In this document: positions 29,659 to 39,037 of the stretch, piece by piece
How the letters are laid out: the number at the start of each line of letters is the position of its first letter
Position numbering within the stretch: position 1 is the stretch's first letter
Origin: Granulosicoccus antarcticus IMCC3135
GTDB lineage: Bacteria; Pseudomonadota; Gammaproteobacteria; Granulosicoccales; Granulosicoccaceae
Direction: 5' to 3'
Assembly: GCF_002215215.1 (NCBI RefSeq)
Contig: NZ_CP018632.1
Coordinates: forward strand, 5,700,501 to 5,764,500
DNA: 64,000 bases
The notes under the pieces: model-generated
Seen by the model: the letters and a program-made list of their open reading frames with translations, nothing else
Databases searched by the model: none
What the model was told of the DNA's origin: nothing
Made by a program: the position numbers and the translations under genes

Positions 29659-30186
29659 ATGCAAATCCGCGACTCCATACGCACCATTCCCGATTTCCCC
29701 AAGCCCGGAATCCAGTTTCGTGATGTCACTACGCTGTTTGGCGATGCCCAGGCGTTTCGCATGGCGATCGATAATCTGCTGCATCCCTATGCAGGTGCCC
29801 GAATCGACAAGGTAGCGGCTCTGGAAGCCCGTGGCTTCATCATGGGAGGCGCTATTGCCCATCAGTTGTCCGTAGGCTTTGTGCCCATTCGCAAAGCCGG
29901 CAAGCTGCCTGGACCCTGCATGAGTGAGTCCTATAGCCTGGAGTACGGGGAAGCCACCATGGAATTGCACGAAGGGGCTTTCAAACCCGGTGAACGTGTG
30001 TTGCTGGTTGATGACCTGATTGCCACAGGTGGCACCTGTGAAGCGGGCATAAAGCTCATCAGACGTGCCGGTGCCATCGTCATCGGCAGTGCATTCATCA
30101 TCGATCTGCCAGCTTTGGGTGGTCGTGAACGCATTGAGGCACTGGATGTTCCCGTACATATTCTGTGTGAATTCGAAGGTGATTGA
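29659..30186 (+). CDS. apt: Adenine phosphoribosyltransferase
   Basis: Apt salvages adenine to AMP with PRPP. The 175-residue product has the usual length and motifs: [17 protein letters not shown] at the N-terminus, the substrate-binding [14 protein letters not shown], and the PRPP loop [13 protein letters not shown] (about residues 116-128). The ATG at 29659 is preceded by CGGGA; a TTG two codons earlier is less likely. It is divergent from the DUF2959 gene, with about 200 bases between them that show no clear promoter. Confidence 0.97.
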   Translation: MQIRDSIRTIPDFPKPGIQFRDVTTLFGDAQAFRMAIDNLLHPYAGARIDKVAALEARGFIMGGAIAHQLSVGFVPIRKAGKLPGPCMSESYSLEYGEATMELHEGAFKPGERVLLVDDLIATGGTCEAGIKLIRRAGAIVIGSAFIIDLPALGGRERIEALDVPVHILCEFEGD

Positions 30187-30241
30187 AAAGCACCGGACAA
30201 CCGTTCGAGCTCCAGTCATCCGAACCAGTTGACGACATTAC

Positions 30242-30820
30242 TCATCTGGGCAGATCTGTCAGCCTGAGAGCGTCAGAACGATCCCGCTCTGCCCTGCGGA
30301 TGACTCTGCCCAACGCCAGAGTCACGGCATCCTCTTCTCGCGATTGCTGACGTAAATGCCGCTTTGTTGAAACCTTGTCAGCGATAAGTACAAATGGCCG
30401 AATATTCTCCAGAGTCTTGGGGCCGATTCCTGACACTTCCAGTAACTGCTCGATCGTCTGGAATGGGCCGTTACTCTCGCGCCACTCAACGATGCGTTGC
30501 GCCTTGCCAGGGCCAATCCCGGGCAAGGCTGCTGCCAGCTCTTCGACCGATGCGGTATTGATATTGACCATTGCTGGCGGATCTGTCGGCTCATCCGTAT
30601 TGACAGGCAAGGCATCGGGTAGCTCGAACACAGCTCCGACTCTGGAATAGATATGTCGGCCCGGGCTACTGGCAGCCGGATTATGGCCTGCTCCAGAGCC
30701 GCTCATCGAAGCAGCAGGTACTGCCCCCGCCCGGACGATGTCCGGAATCAAGGCCCAGACTGACAGGCAAAACAGCGTCAGAGCGAACAAATAGTGGTTA
30801 CGGCAATACTGAGTAATCAT
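30242..30820 (-). CDS. comEA: ComEA-like exported helix-hairpin-helix protein
   Basis: The 192-residue protein has an N-terminal signal or anchor segment (about residues 9-30) and a low-complexity spacer. A double helix-hairpin-helix DNA-binding module follows at about 85-145: VNINTASVEELAAALPGIG, then a second hairpin with LLEVSGIGPKTLENIRPF. This is the ComEA module that binds incoming DNA in the periplasm during natural transformation. The C-terminal 45 residues are basic and not part of the usual family. It stands alone, convergent with apt; no other competence gene is nearby. Confidence 0.85.
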   Translation of the reverse strand: MITQYCRNHYLFALTLFCLSVWALIPDIVRAGAVPAASMSGSGAGHNPAASSPGRHIYSRVGAVFELPDALPVNTDEPTDPPAMVNINTASVEELAAALPGIGPGKAQRIVEWRESNGPFQTIEQLLEVSGIGPKTLENIRPFVLIADKVSTKRHLRQQSREEDAVTLALGRVIRRAERDRSDALRLTDLPR

Positions 30821-30996
30821 GGCGACATCCTTGTCAAAAAATCAGTGCTTCCTGAAGTTGATCCTGCCTCTGAATCAACCTGTTGACAACCCATCAAGCC
30901 TGTTTTTACTGACAATTCAGACAGTATCCTGTGCCAGACAAACTCTAATTATGGGATGATGCCCTACTGATTTCACCACCCGGAGACCATGCAGAC

Positions 30997-32265
30997 ATGA
31001 AACCCGAAACGATAGCCCTGCATCACGGCTACACCCCAGATGAACAACATTCAGTTGCCGTGCCCATCCACCAGACCACCGCCTATGCGTTCGACAGCGC
31101 ACAACACGGTGCAGATCTGTTCGATCTGAAGGTTGCGGGCAATATCTACTCGCGCATCATGAACCCCACCTGCGCTGTGCTTGAACAACGTGTGGCAGCA
31201 CTCGAAGGCGGCATTGGCGCGCTAGCTGTTGCCTCGGGCATGTCAGCCATTACCTATGCCATCCAGACCATTGCTGAAGCCGGTGACAACATCGTCTCCA
31301 TCAGCGAACTCTATGGCGGAACCTATAACCTCTTTGCACACACCTTTCCCCGTATGGGACTGACAACCCGGTTTGCTGACAAGGACGATTTCGAAGGCAT
31401 CGCAAAACTGATCGACGCACGAACCAAAGCGGTGTACTGCGAAAGCATCGGCAACCCTTCCGGCGGGGTAGTCGATATTGCCAGACTGGCGACCCTTGCT
31501 CATGAGCATGGCGTTCCGCTCATCGTCGACAATACGGTTGCCAGCCCGACCCTGTGCCGCCCCATCGAACATGGCGCAGATATCGTCGTGCACTCTGCCA
31601 CAAAGTACATCGGTGGTCATGGTACGACCCTTGGTGGCATCATCGTAGACTCCGGCAATTTCCCCTGGGCCGAGCATGCCGAACGTTTTTCTCTGCTCAA
31701 TGAACCGGATGTCTCGTACCACGGTGTCAGCTATACCCGAGATGTCGGCGCAGCCGCCTTCATCACTCGTGCGCGTGTTGTGCCACTTCGCAACATGGGC
31801 GCGGCCCTCTCAGCCCAGGCAGCCTGGAACCTGATCCAAGGTCTGGAAACGCTGTCATTACGCGTAGAAAGAATCTGCAGCAACAGCTTGGCTGTCGCAC
31901 AGTTTCTGGACAATCATGACAAGGTCAAATGGGTCAGTTATGCCGGCCTGCCTTCTCACAAGGATCATGCGCTTGCCAGACAATACATGGCTGGGCACGC
32001 CTCCGGCATCCTGAGTTTCGGGGTCGAAGGTGGACTTGAGGCTGGTATAACGGTGTATGACGCCCTCAACCTGATCTTGCGACTGGTTAATATTGGCGAC
32101 TCGAAAACACTGGCATCCATGCCGGCTGCCACCACACACCGTCAATTGAATGATGAAGAGTTGAAGGCTGCAGGTGTAACACCCGATATGGTGCGACTCT
32201 CGATAGGTATCGAGCATATCGATGACATCATCGAAGATCTCGAACAAGCTCTGGCAAAAGTCTGA
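30997..32265 (+). CDS. metY: O-acetylhomoserine sulfhydrylase (Cys/Met metabolism PLP enzyme)
   Basis: MetY makes homocysteine from O-acetylhomoserine and sulfide. The 422-residue protein has the Cys/Met-metabolism PLP fold. Family motifs are SVAVPIHQTTAYAFDSAQHG and YSRIMNPT at the N-terminus, GMSAITYAI, ESIGNPSG and VDNTVASPTLCRP. The PLP Lys lies in HSATKYIGGHGTTLGG. The 420-residue length and LYGGTYNLF favour the O-acetylhomoserine branch over cystathionine enzymes. A strong terminator follows. I looked for a SAM riboswitch in the 176-base leader and saw no convincing one; GTTGAT/ATCAAC forms a weak hairpin there. Confidence 0.92.
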   Translation: MKPETIALHHGYTPDEQHSVAVPIHQTTAYAFDSAQHGADLFDLKVAGNIYSRIMNPTCAVLEQRVAALEGGIGALAVASGMSAITYAIQTIAEAGDNIVSISELYGGTYNLFAHTFPRMGLTTRFADKDDFEGIAKLIDARTKAVYCESIGNPSGGVVDIARLATLAHEHGVPLIVDNTVASPTLCRPIEHGADIVVHSATKYIGGHGTTLGGIIVDSGNFPWAEHAERFSLLNEPDVSYHGVSYTRDVGAAAFITRARVVPLRNMGAALSAQAAWNLIQGLETLSLRVERICSNSLAVAQFLDNHDKVKWVSYAGLPSHKDHALARQYMAGHASGILSFGVEGGLEAGITVYDALNLILRLVNIGDSKTLASMPAATTHRQLNDEELKAAGVTPDMVRLSIGIEHIDDIIEDLEQALAKV

Positions 32266-32273
32266 CTGACACT

Positions 32274-32309
32274 CCAGCCGTTGCTCTGGCATAAGCGAGC
32301 AACGGCTGG
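32274..32309 (+). terminator. metY terminator
   Basis: CCAGCCGTTGCTC (32274-32286) pairs perfectly with GAGCAACGGCTGG (32297-32309) across a 10-nt loop, then ATTTCATTC. It starts 8 bases after the stop codon. Confidence 0.75.
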
Positions 32310-32367
32310 ATTTCATTCGAATTCATGGACGGCCTCATTGGAAGCTGGGTTCATCCAATCAGCGGCA

Positions 32368-34710
32368 TCAGGTTTTCAGATATCGTATCGCAGCCGCTGA
32401 CCTGTCCTTCTCGGCAGCTCTTTTTCGTATTCTGTGCAATCGCTTCGGCACACCTGGCAACAACGTAAATCCGTTGTCCGACCAGACATCGGCTCCACCA
32501 TGATCATAGGTGACAAACAGAGCCAGAGAGTCGCTCAGCAGTTCAACCTCGTCTCCGTCAAAGCCTGCATCAATTCTTACGCTGATATTGGGCTCGGCAA
32601 GTCTGTACTGTTTCGGTCGCAATGGCAGGTAATCGTTTTGCCCGGTATGGTCTGAATTCTCGCCCATCCAACTTAAATGCAATATCTGTCCCCCATCTAA
32701 AAGAGCAGCTTGCACGCGACAGACTTCAAGTGCTTGATCGGTAGGCACCACCAGCGACCATTCACCTGCACTCATGGATTTACCCTCAGGTGTCACCGTT
32801 GTAATTTCAATGTCAATATTCAACGGCTCTGCTGTGTCATTCACGGCGAGAACGACGATCTCCCCGGTTTTCTCATCCGGCCGGGCACTGACAAGTACTG
32901 GGGCAAAGAAACGTCTGGCAAAGTATTGAGTCAGCTTCCAGCTACCGCCGTACTCCAGACTGGACCAACTGGCAACGGGCCAGGTATCGTTCAATTGCCA
33001 GTAAAGCGTGCCCATGCATCTGGGCTTGCTACTGCGCCAGAACTCGATGGCAGTCTTCATGGCCAAAGCCTGACTAAGCTGACTTAGCCATGTCATGTCC
33101 TCGAACTTATCCGGAAACCTGAAATACCGAACCAGGGTTTCCACAATCCTGCTATTGCCACCCTCGTTGCGTTGATGCACATCCATGACAGAGGAGGAAA
33201 CATTCCTGTCCTGTGGATCAGTAAAGGTTTCGATCAGCTGATTTGACGGAAAAGACTGAAAGCCGAACTCCGAGCAGAAACGTGGTTTAACGGTTCGATA
33301 ATGCTCAAAGTCCTTTGATGAGTGCCACACATCCCAAAAGTGCATATCCCCGGCAGTATCATCATGCCAGGCATCGCCAAAGTGAAGTCGGCCCACCGCA
33401 GGAGACGATGCCCAGAAGGGAATATCCGATGCCTCCCGCTCCATAGCCTCTTCCAGTGCGTGACTCAACCGGGCATAAACAGCCACATAGTGATCACGGT
33501 TTTTACGGGACACTTCAAACCAGCCTAGTGCGCCAATGACCTCATTATCACCACACCACAACGCCAGCGATGCGTGCTGACTCAGGCGGCGTATCTGTTG
33601 CCGGGCCTCGATACGTACAGAGTCAAGCCAGACAGAATCTGATGCGGGATACAAGTTGCAGGAAAACATGAAATCCTGCCAGATCATCAGTCCCTTTTCC
33701 GAGCACATCTGATAAAACCAGTCAGGTTCATACTGGCCCCCGCCCCACACTCGAAGCATATTCATGTTGGCATCCAGCGCTGAGCACAACAGATCATCCA
33801 CGAGCTCCGGAGTAACTCTTGCCGGCAATGCATCGGCAGGTATCCAGTTTGCGCCTCGCATGAATATTTCCTTGCCGTTAACTCTGAATGCAAAACGGTT
33901 ACCGATCTCATCCGCATCGGTAATCAGTTGCACTTCCCGCAAGCCAATTCGATAGTGCCTGGTATCCTCGCCCAACTGCACGGTCACATCGTACATCTCC
34001 TGCACACCGTATCCGGCAGGCCACCACAACCGAGGGTTCTTCAACTCGAGCGTCAAGTGAGTCACGCCTGCTCCCGGGTAGGCATCTATTTCACACTCGG
34101 TTAGCTCTGCTTCGCAGATGATCTTCGCCTTCAGAGCAGTCGTTGACTGGGCGGTGTAGTGAATATCAACACTCAACGCCACCGAATTATCAGTGTGCTT
34201 CTGACGCACCATCACCTCGTCGATGCGTACGGCATCGACTCGTTTCAGGCTAACCGGTCTGTACAAGCCCAGCGGTGACAGGGCAATATTCCAATCCCAC
34301 CCTGCATGGCATTGCGCCTTGCGCAAGAAATTGAAATGCGCCAGTCGGTTATTCCACTTGATATAGGGAACCGGGAACGGGGCTTCTGCAGCACGTTGAG
34401 CAGCCATTGCTGAATTTGACAGGAACTTCACTTGCAAGTGGTTCTTGCCCTGGCGCAGCAAGGTGCCGACTTCAAAATCCCATCGAATGAACTGATTATC
34501 GCAGCGTCCGATCAAATGATCGTTCAACTGCACCTCTGCCATGCAGTCAATACTGTCAAACGTAAGCGTCCACAAACCAGGCTGCAACTCATCGAGACAA
34601 AAAGATGTTTCCGCAAGCCACTCGCATTCGTGAACCCAGTCCAGACTTGTTTCCGTGTCTCGCCAATAGGGATCCTCTATCTTCCCTGCTGTCAGCAGTG
34701 CTGAATGCAC
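32368..34710 (-). CDS. GH2-family beta-mannosidase
   Basis: The enzyme releases terminal beta-mannose from oligosaccharides. The translated 780 residues contain the jelly-roll, immunoglobulin and TIM-barrel domains of GH2. Landmarks are [27 protein letters not shown] and [11 protein letters not shown]. The acid/base Glu lies in LWCGDNEV and the nucleophile Glu in [12 protein letters not shown]. No secretion signal is seen. The GTG at 34710 is the first ordinary start codon, yet homology continues about 23 codons upstream in the same frame (GWIVSNG and [10 protein letters not shown]), up to the stop of the preceding oxygenase gene. Translation may begin at a non-standard codon (CTG 34782 or ATT 34779). 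It is downstream of the oxygenase gene in one operon. Confidence 0.9.
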   Translation of the reverse strand: MHSALLTAGKIEDPYWRDTETSLDWVHECEWLAETSFCLDELQPGLWTLTFDSIDCMAEVQLNDHLIGRCDNQFIRWDFEVGTLLRQGKNHLQVKFLSNSAMAAQRAAEAPFPVPYIKWNNRLAHFNFLRKAQCHAGWDWNIALSPLGLYRPVSLKRVDAVRIDEVMVRQKHTDNSVALSVDIHYTAQSTTALKAKIICEAELTECEIDAYPGAGVTHLTLELKNPRLWWPAGYGVQEMYDVTVQLGEDTRHYRIGLREVQLITDADEIGNRFAFRVNGKEIFMRGANWIPADALPARVTPELVDDLLCSALDANMNMLRVWGGGQYEPDWFYQMCSEKGLMIWQDFMFSCNLYPASDSVWLDSVRIEARQQIRRLSQHASLALWCGDNEVIGALGWFEVSRKNRDHYVAVYARLSHALEEAMEREASDIPFWASSPAVGRLHFGDAWHDDTAGDMHFWDVWHSSKDFEHYRTVKPRFCSEFGFQSFPSNQLIETFTDPQDRNVSSSVMDVHQRNEGGNSRIVETLVRYFRFPDKFEDMTWLSQLSQALAMKTAIEFWRSSKPRCMGTLYWQLNDTWPVASWSSLEYGGSWKLTQYFARRFFAPVLVSARPDEKTGEIVVLAVNDTAEPLNIDIEITTVTPEGKSMSAGEWSLVVPTDQALEVCRVQAALLDGGQILHLSWMGENSDHTGQNDYLPLRPKQYRLAEPNISVRIDAGFDGDEVELLSDSLALFVTYDHGGADVWSDNGFTLLPGVPKRLHRIRKRAAEKDRSAAAIRYLKT

Positions 34711-34778
34711 ATCACCAGGGACCGGTAAAGCAACCTTGTGCTCACCATTGGAGACAATCCAACCTGTATTGATAAAAA

Positions 34779-35714
34779 TCAGATCTTTACCGACTGAGGA
34801 TGACCCGGCAGATACGCCGCCTGCACATCCTCAGGCAGGTGCTCCAGGGTACTGGCACACAGATAGTCACCAATGGCAGAACCAGTACACCGTGAATCGA
34901 CGTTTTCTGCACCGCGCTCAGCCCGCAGATCGCCTTCATGCACGACACGAAAATCTATCGAGAAGCGAGTTCGACCTGTGCTGTTGGGAATAGAGGAGTG
35001 CAGATGTGCGGCCGAGAATAGAATCATGGCACCTGGTGGCGGAACCAAGACAAGGCTGGGTTCCAACTCCACCTCTTCCTGAGCTTTTGGCTGCGGCCGG
35101 GTATCAGTCTTTACATTCTGATCGACCGTGAATCGGCTTGTCGCATTCCACTCCTGGTAGTTGTAGGTCTCGGAACTGTTCTTGACCGGTGCATCAAAAT
35201 ATTTTGGATGGAATGCCATTGCATTACCTGCCTCGATATCGAAGATAGGCAACCACCAGTTGATCTGTGACATGGGTGCCGAGTACCAGGTATCACGGTG
35301 CGGATGAAACGCAAAGGCAATACCACTGGTCAGAAAATCATCACTGGTCGAAGTTCGCATGCGCGGCACATCAAAATACATCTGGTCCAGATCACACCCC
35401 AGAGATTCGAATAGTCGTGGAATGATTTTCTTGCACTCAGGGTGATGAATGAAGGCAGGCTTCAGTTTCATCAGTATCTGGGCATAGTCTTCGACGGAGT
35501 GCTCAAATTGCGCGAGTGCCGGGTCCCCTCCTCCTGGAAAGGCTTCGTGGATCATTTCGCGCGCCAGCTCCACCAATGCCATGGAGTGCTCGTTGGCTGA
35601 ATAGACAAGAATATCGCCTGCGTAGAGGCGCTCTCGGCGCTTGTCGTCATCTAGAGGTTGGTCAAATAAAATCGCGGTCACTGTCGGGTTCCTGACAATC
35701 GTAATAAACGTCAC
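34779..35714 (-). CDS. Putative Fe(II)/2-oxoglutarate-dependent dioxygenase (PhyH-like)
   Basis: The protein has up to 311 residues, no signal peptide and a double-stranded beta-helix pattern. The candidate metal ligands are the His and Asp of HPHRDTWYS (about residues 137-145) and a distal His in [12 protein letters not shown] (about 243), with the 2OG Arg in TRFSIDFR. I infer the Fe(II)/2OG family; the substrate is unknown. GTG at 35714 has no ribosome site, while a GTG at 35681 follows AGGAA by seven bases, so a 300-residue form is more likely. Its stop overlaps the beginning of the beta-mannosidase reading frame, which suggests the pair acts on the same glycan or glycolipid substrate. Confidence 0.7.
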   Translation of the reverse strand: MTFITIVRNPTVTAILFDQPLDDDKRRERLYAGDILVYSANEHSMALVELAREMIHEAFPGGGDPALAQFEHSVEDYAQILMKLKPAFIHHPECKKIIPRLFESLGCDLDQMYFDVPRMRTSTSDDFLTSGIAFAFHPHRDTWYSAPMSQINWWLPIFDIEAGNAMAFHPKYFDAPVKNSSETYNYQEWNATSRFTVDQNVKTDTRPQPKAQEEVELEPSLVLVPPPGAMILFSAAHLHSSIPNSTGRTRFSIDFRVVHEGDLRAERGAENVDSRCTGSAIGDYLCASTLEHLPEDVQAAYLPGHPQSVKI

Positions 35715-35754
35715 ATGAGCGACGAATTTTGCGAATCTTATGCCATTCCGCGAT

Positions 35755-35775
35755 CATTTTGTTGAGATCAAAATG
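35755..35775. promoter_or_regulatory. Inverted repeat upstream of the oxygenase-mannosidase operon
   Basis: CATTTTG (35755-35761) and CAAAATG (35769-35775) are perfect 7-bp arms with a 7-base spacer, about 40-75 bases upstream of the oxygenase start. ATGCCATT also occurs twice as a direct repeat around it, and the neighbourhood is very A/T-rich. This is a candidate operator. Confidence 0.35.
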
Positions 35776-35873
35776 CCATTTTTTAGTTATTTTTATTACA
35801 GATTCGACCCGTTCTCAAATACCTCGTCACACTGCCTGCAAACACATCAGAACAACTGCATTAAAATGCAAAT

Positions 35874-36335
35874 TCACAGCCAGCGCCGGACTTTGTTCTG
35901 ATATTCCGCGTACTCGTCTCCAAATTTTTCCCTCAACACCCGCTCTTCAGGTGCGATCTGAAAGCGGTTCATGTACAGCACGAATAACGGCAACAGGACT
36001 ATCGGTAACAAGTTGCCCAGAAAGATCAGCCAGGCCACAAGAATCAGTAATATGCCCAGGTACATAGGGTTACGCGTCAAACCGTAAATACCGATTGTAA
36101 CCAGCACTCTGGTTGCACTTGGTGTCCTGGGGTCTACCGTAGTATGCGCGTGGCGGAAGGCAAAAATGCCTGCGAACCCAGCCACCCCTCCCGTAATAAG
36201 CAGCAGAATCGACAATGCTTCTCGCCCCGGCAGGTCAATGGAGAGAAAGGCCATCAATGCGGATAAAAACCACATGCCAATGGCCGTTATCAGCGCCAGA
36301 ACGGGGGGCTGTATTTTGAGTTCCAGTGCTTTCAC
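35874..36335 (-). CDS. Isoprenylcysteine carboxyl methyltransferase-like membrane protein
   Basis: The 153-residue integral membrane protein has about four helices and the C-terminal ICMT/PEMT-type cofactor motif: GIYGLTRNPMYLGILLILVAW followed by EERVLREKFGDEYAEYQNKVRRW. Bacterial members are SAM-dependent methyltransferases of unknown substrate. It lies 62 bases downstream of ctaA on the same strand. Co-transcription is plausible but tells little about its role. Confidence 0.85.
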   Translation of the reverse strand: MKALELKIQPPVLALITAIGMWFLSALMAFLSIDLPGREALSILLLITGGVAGFAGIFAFRHAHTTVDPRTPSATRVLVTIGIYGLTRNPMYLGILLILVAWLIFLGNLLPIVLLPLFVLYMNRFQIAPEERVLREKFGDEYAEYQNKVRRWL

Positions 36336-36397
36336 GCGGCAGCAGTTCCTGTATCGGTAATCGTTGGACAGAAAGGAAGAATTCCCGGGGCAGGAAT

Positions 36398-37435
36398 CTA
36401 CACACCGCCAGTCGAAAGACTGGCCATCGATTCATGCTCTCGCAGAGCATTTGCCTTGTCATCTTCCAGAGCATGTCGAAGAACCAACAGAATGGCTAAC
36501 TGAGTCCCGAATATCAACGATGCCAGCAGTAGATGCAGAGGCTGGGAAAACATTGGCATATGCAGACGATCCATACTCATGCCGATGGCGATGGTGCCCA
36601 GCAGAAAAGCTCCCAGAGCAATACTTAGCTGACGCAGTATTCTGGAGTCTGAATGATTGAGCACTGAGACAATCAACCAGCCGTTCAGCCCTACCAGCGC
36701 GATGGCGTAGTATTTATGAACGGCAAAGACCAGCGGCAAATTATCTATCCACAAGTGTCGATCCTGGAAATTACTGCTCCGTGCGATAAGGTCTACCGCC
36801 TCGCGAACCTGAGTCCCCATGATCAGCTGCAATAGTCCAGCCACCATGGCAACAATAAACAAGGGATAGAACAAGCGCGGCAGTCGATCAATACGGATAT
36901 CGCGATAGTTCGCACGTCCCGAACGTATCAAAGCGGCAATGAGTACACCAACGATCACTTGCGCAAGCAGCATATGCAGCGTTATCAGCCCAGTGTGAAG
37001 ATTGGTAGCCACTACTTGCGAGCCCAGCCAGCCCTGCACACCGACCAGTACGAACCCCACCATTGAGAACCAGAATATCCGAGGTTCGCGGCGACGATAG
37101 GGTATCGAAAACAATAACGTTGCGAATATCGTCATACCGGTGAAAACGCCCAACAGCCTGTTCAGGTATTCGGTCCACGTCTTGCGAACGTTAAAGGTGG
37201 TATCCGCATATCCACGCTCAGCGTAGATCTCCTGATAGTTATCAGGTAACTGGGCCTCACTGGTAGGTGGAACCCACTGCCCAAAACAGGTTGGCCAATC
37301 CGGGCACCCCATACCCGCACCGGTCGCTCGCACAATTCCACCGACCAGAATCAGAGAGAAGATCGTGGCAACGGTCAGGGCGGCACACCACCAGAAACGA
37401 CGTTGAGTTGACTGACTGGGCATATCGGCGGACAC
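36398..37435 (-). CDS. ctaA: Heme A synthase (COX15/CtaA)
   Basis: Heme A synthase oxidises the C8 methyl of heme O for aa3-type cytochrome oxidase. The 345-residue protein has eight predicted helices. The signature segment is VGGIVRATGAGMGCPDWPTCFGQWVPP with its paired Cys region. Conserved His include those in KTWTEYLNRLLG-VFTG context, TGLITLHMLLAQ, AVHKYYAIAL and FSQPLHLLLA. Heme O synthase and oxidase subunits are not in the window. A divergent DUF3047 gene begins 120 bases away. Confidence 0.92.
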   Translation of the reverse strand: MSADMPSQSTQRRFWWCAALTVATIFSLILVGGIVRATGAGMGCPDWPTCFGQWVPPTSEAQLPDNYQEIYAERGYADTTFNVRKTWTEYLNRLLGVFTGMTIFATLLFSIPYRRREPRIFWFSMVGFVLVGVQGWLGSQVVATNLHTGLITLHMLLAQVIVGVLIAALIRSGRANYRDIRIDRLPRLFYPLFIVAMVAGLLQLIMGTQVREAVDLIARSSNFQDRHLWIDNLPLVFAVHKYYAIALVGLNGWLIVSVLNHSDSRILRQLSIALGAFLLGTIAIGMSMDRLHMPMFSQPLHLLLASLIFGTQLAILLVLRHALEDDKANALREHESMASLSTGGV

Positions 37436-37555
37436 GGCAGAAAAACCTTCGGGAAATTTCCTTAATGGTACGCCATACGCGCCTCAACGCGCATTGGTTC
37501 TGAAAACGTCAGATTCTCTCTGAACTTTCGTGGCTCAAACCTGATCTTAATCCGT

Positions 37556-38305
37556 ATGAATAGAAACCTTCCTCCCAGACAGATAACCCCTCTCGTGACG
37601 CACACCACACACGCAGTAACCCATCATCGAAGAAATCAGTTCGCAGCGTTGATGGCGACAACGATCCTGGGGTTCGGCTGGCTAATGCTGGCTTCCAGTT
37701 CCGCTCCTGCCGCGACAGGCCAGATCAGTGGTCTGACGGGCGAATTTTCCAGTGGCTCACTCAGCGGTTGGAAAGAGCGCAGCTTTGCCGGTAACAGCAA
37801 ATATGAGCTGATCGAAGAGCAAGGCACGCAAGTGCTTCAGGGTAGTACCAATGGCAAAGCCTCCATTCTGTACACGGAACAAAAGGTGGATCTGAAAACC
37901 ACCCCTCTCATCGAGTGGTCATGGAAAGTAGATCGCACCTACGAGGGTATTGATCAACGCAGCCGCCAGGGTGATGACTTCCCTGCTCGCCTGTATGTCG
38001 TGGCTAAGACCGGCTTTCTGCCATGGGACACATTGGCCATCAACTACGTCTGGTCAACGGATGCCCCACTGGATGACTCATGGGCCAACCCGTTTACGGA
38101 CAAGGCCCACATGGTGGTTGTACAGACAGGCAATCAGCGTGTCGGCTCCTGGGTAACACAGCAACGAAACATCGCTGAGGATTTCAAGACTTATTTCGGT
38201 GCAGATATCAAGCAACTGAGTGGCTATGCGGTGATGATTGACGGTGATAATGCCAACAAAGAGGGGATGGCCTGGTTTGGCAAGATTCAGTTCAGCGCCA
38301 ATTAA
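37556..38305 (+). CDS. DUF3047 exported protein
   Basis: The 249-residue protein has a hydrophobic segment at about 31-51 followed by a likely signal cleavage near APAATG. The domain shows LIEWSWKVDRTYEGIDQRSRQGDDFPARLYVV, INYVWSTDAP and the end SGYAVMIDGDNANKEGMAWFGKIQF, which match DUF3047 as I know it. The fold looks like a lectin-type beta sandwich, but no function is known. The long polar N-terminus (30 residues before the hydrophobic core) suggests that a later ATG (37652) could be the true start. Confidence 0.82.
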   Translation: MNRNLPPRQITPLVTHTTHAVTHHRRNQFAALMATTILGFGWLMLASSSAPAATGQISGLTGEFSSGSLSGWKERSFAGNSKYELIEEQGTQVLQGSTNGKASILYTEQKVDLKTTPLIEWSWKVDRTYEGIDQRSRQGDDFPARLYVVAKTGFLPWDTLAINYVWSTDAPLDDSWANPFTDKAHMVVVQTGNQRVGSWVTQQRNIAEDFKTYFGADIKQLSGYAVMIDGDNANKEGMAWFGKIQFSAN

Positions 38306-38350
38306 CAGCAGCCTCGTGACCGCCGGCGCCAAGGGTTCTATACTGCACTC

Positions 38351-39037
38351 ATGGACAGACGGACATTCACTTCTCTCTGCACGGCACTAATTGCCGGTGC
38401 AGCCAGCACGCATGCCAACTCGGGGAGCCAGCGGATTCACTATCCGACCAGCAGATTGATCTACGAGGACGACAGTAGCGTTACCCTGGCTTCACTTCAG
38501 ACTGGCAGAGCCTATATTTTTGGCTACCCTTATTTGACAACTCCGTGCTTTCTCATGCGCCTTGGCAAATCTGCCCCGGCTCGTGGGTCATGGCCTGGGG
38601 GCCTCGACACAGATCAATCCGTCGTTGCATTCTCTGCCATCTGCAGCCACAAGATGTCACATCCTGCCAAACCTATCAGTCATATAGCCTATCGCCCCGA
38701 ACCGATCGTCTTCCATGACAGCAACGGTGAACGTCAAACACGTGACGGACTGGTCAGCTGCTGCTCCGAACGCAGTGTCTATGACCCTGCCGCAGGGGGT
38801 GAGGTTTTATCGGGACCTGCCCCCGCTCCTCTGGCAGCCATTGCGCTGTCACATGATGACTCTGGCAATCTGTCGGCAACTGGCAGCTTCGGACCCGACC
38901 AGTACGAACAGTTTCTGACAAAATTCGGTTTTCGACTAGCCATGGAATACGGTGTAACCGACGTCCGGCAGCGTGCTGCCGAGCGCATAGTCGTTGTGCC
39001 TGCCGAAGAGTTTTCAACGCAGCAGGTGCTCTGTTGA
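38351..39037 (+). CDS. Rieske-like Tat-exported protein with altered ligand set
   Basis: The 228-residue protein starts MDRRTFTSLCTALIAGAAS, a short twin-arginine-type signal. The Rieske region has box I AICSHKMSH (Cys98, His100) and box II SCCSERSVYDPAAGG (Cys137). Aligned with the usual box II C-P-C-H-G-S, the His ligand is Glu140 and both disulfide cysteines are Ser. The ending GFRLAMEYG is a conserved-looking helix. It may be a Rieske variant with a modified cluster or one that has lost it. Its stop codon overlaps the TTG start of the patatin gene, so the two are probably made together. Confidence 0.75.
   Translation: MDRRTFTSLCTALIAGAASTHANSGSQRIHYPTSRLIYEDDSSVTLASLQTGRAYIFGYPYLTTPCFLMRLGKSAPARGSWPGGLDTDQSVVAFSAICSHKMSHPAKPISHIAYRPEPIVFHDSNGERQTRDGLVSCCSERSVYDPAAGGEVLSGPAPAPLAAIALSHDDSGNLSATGSFGPDQYEQFLTKFGFRLAMEYGVTDVRQRAAERIVVVPAEEFSTQQVLC

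Noticed and set aside
30821-30996. SAM riboswitch before metY
   Set aside because: I see only a weak hairpin, not the conserved core of a known SAM aptamer.
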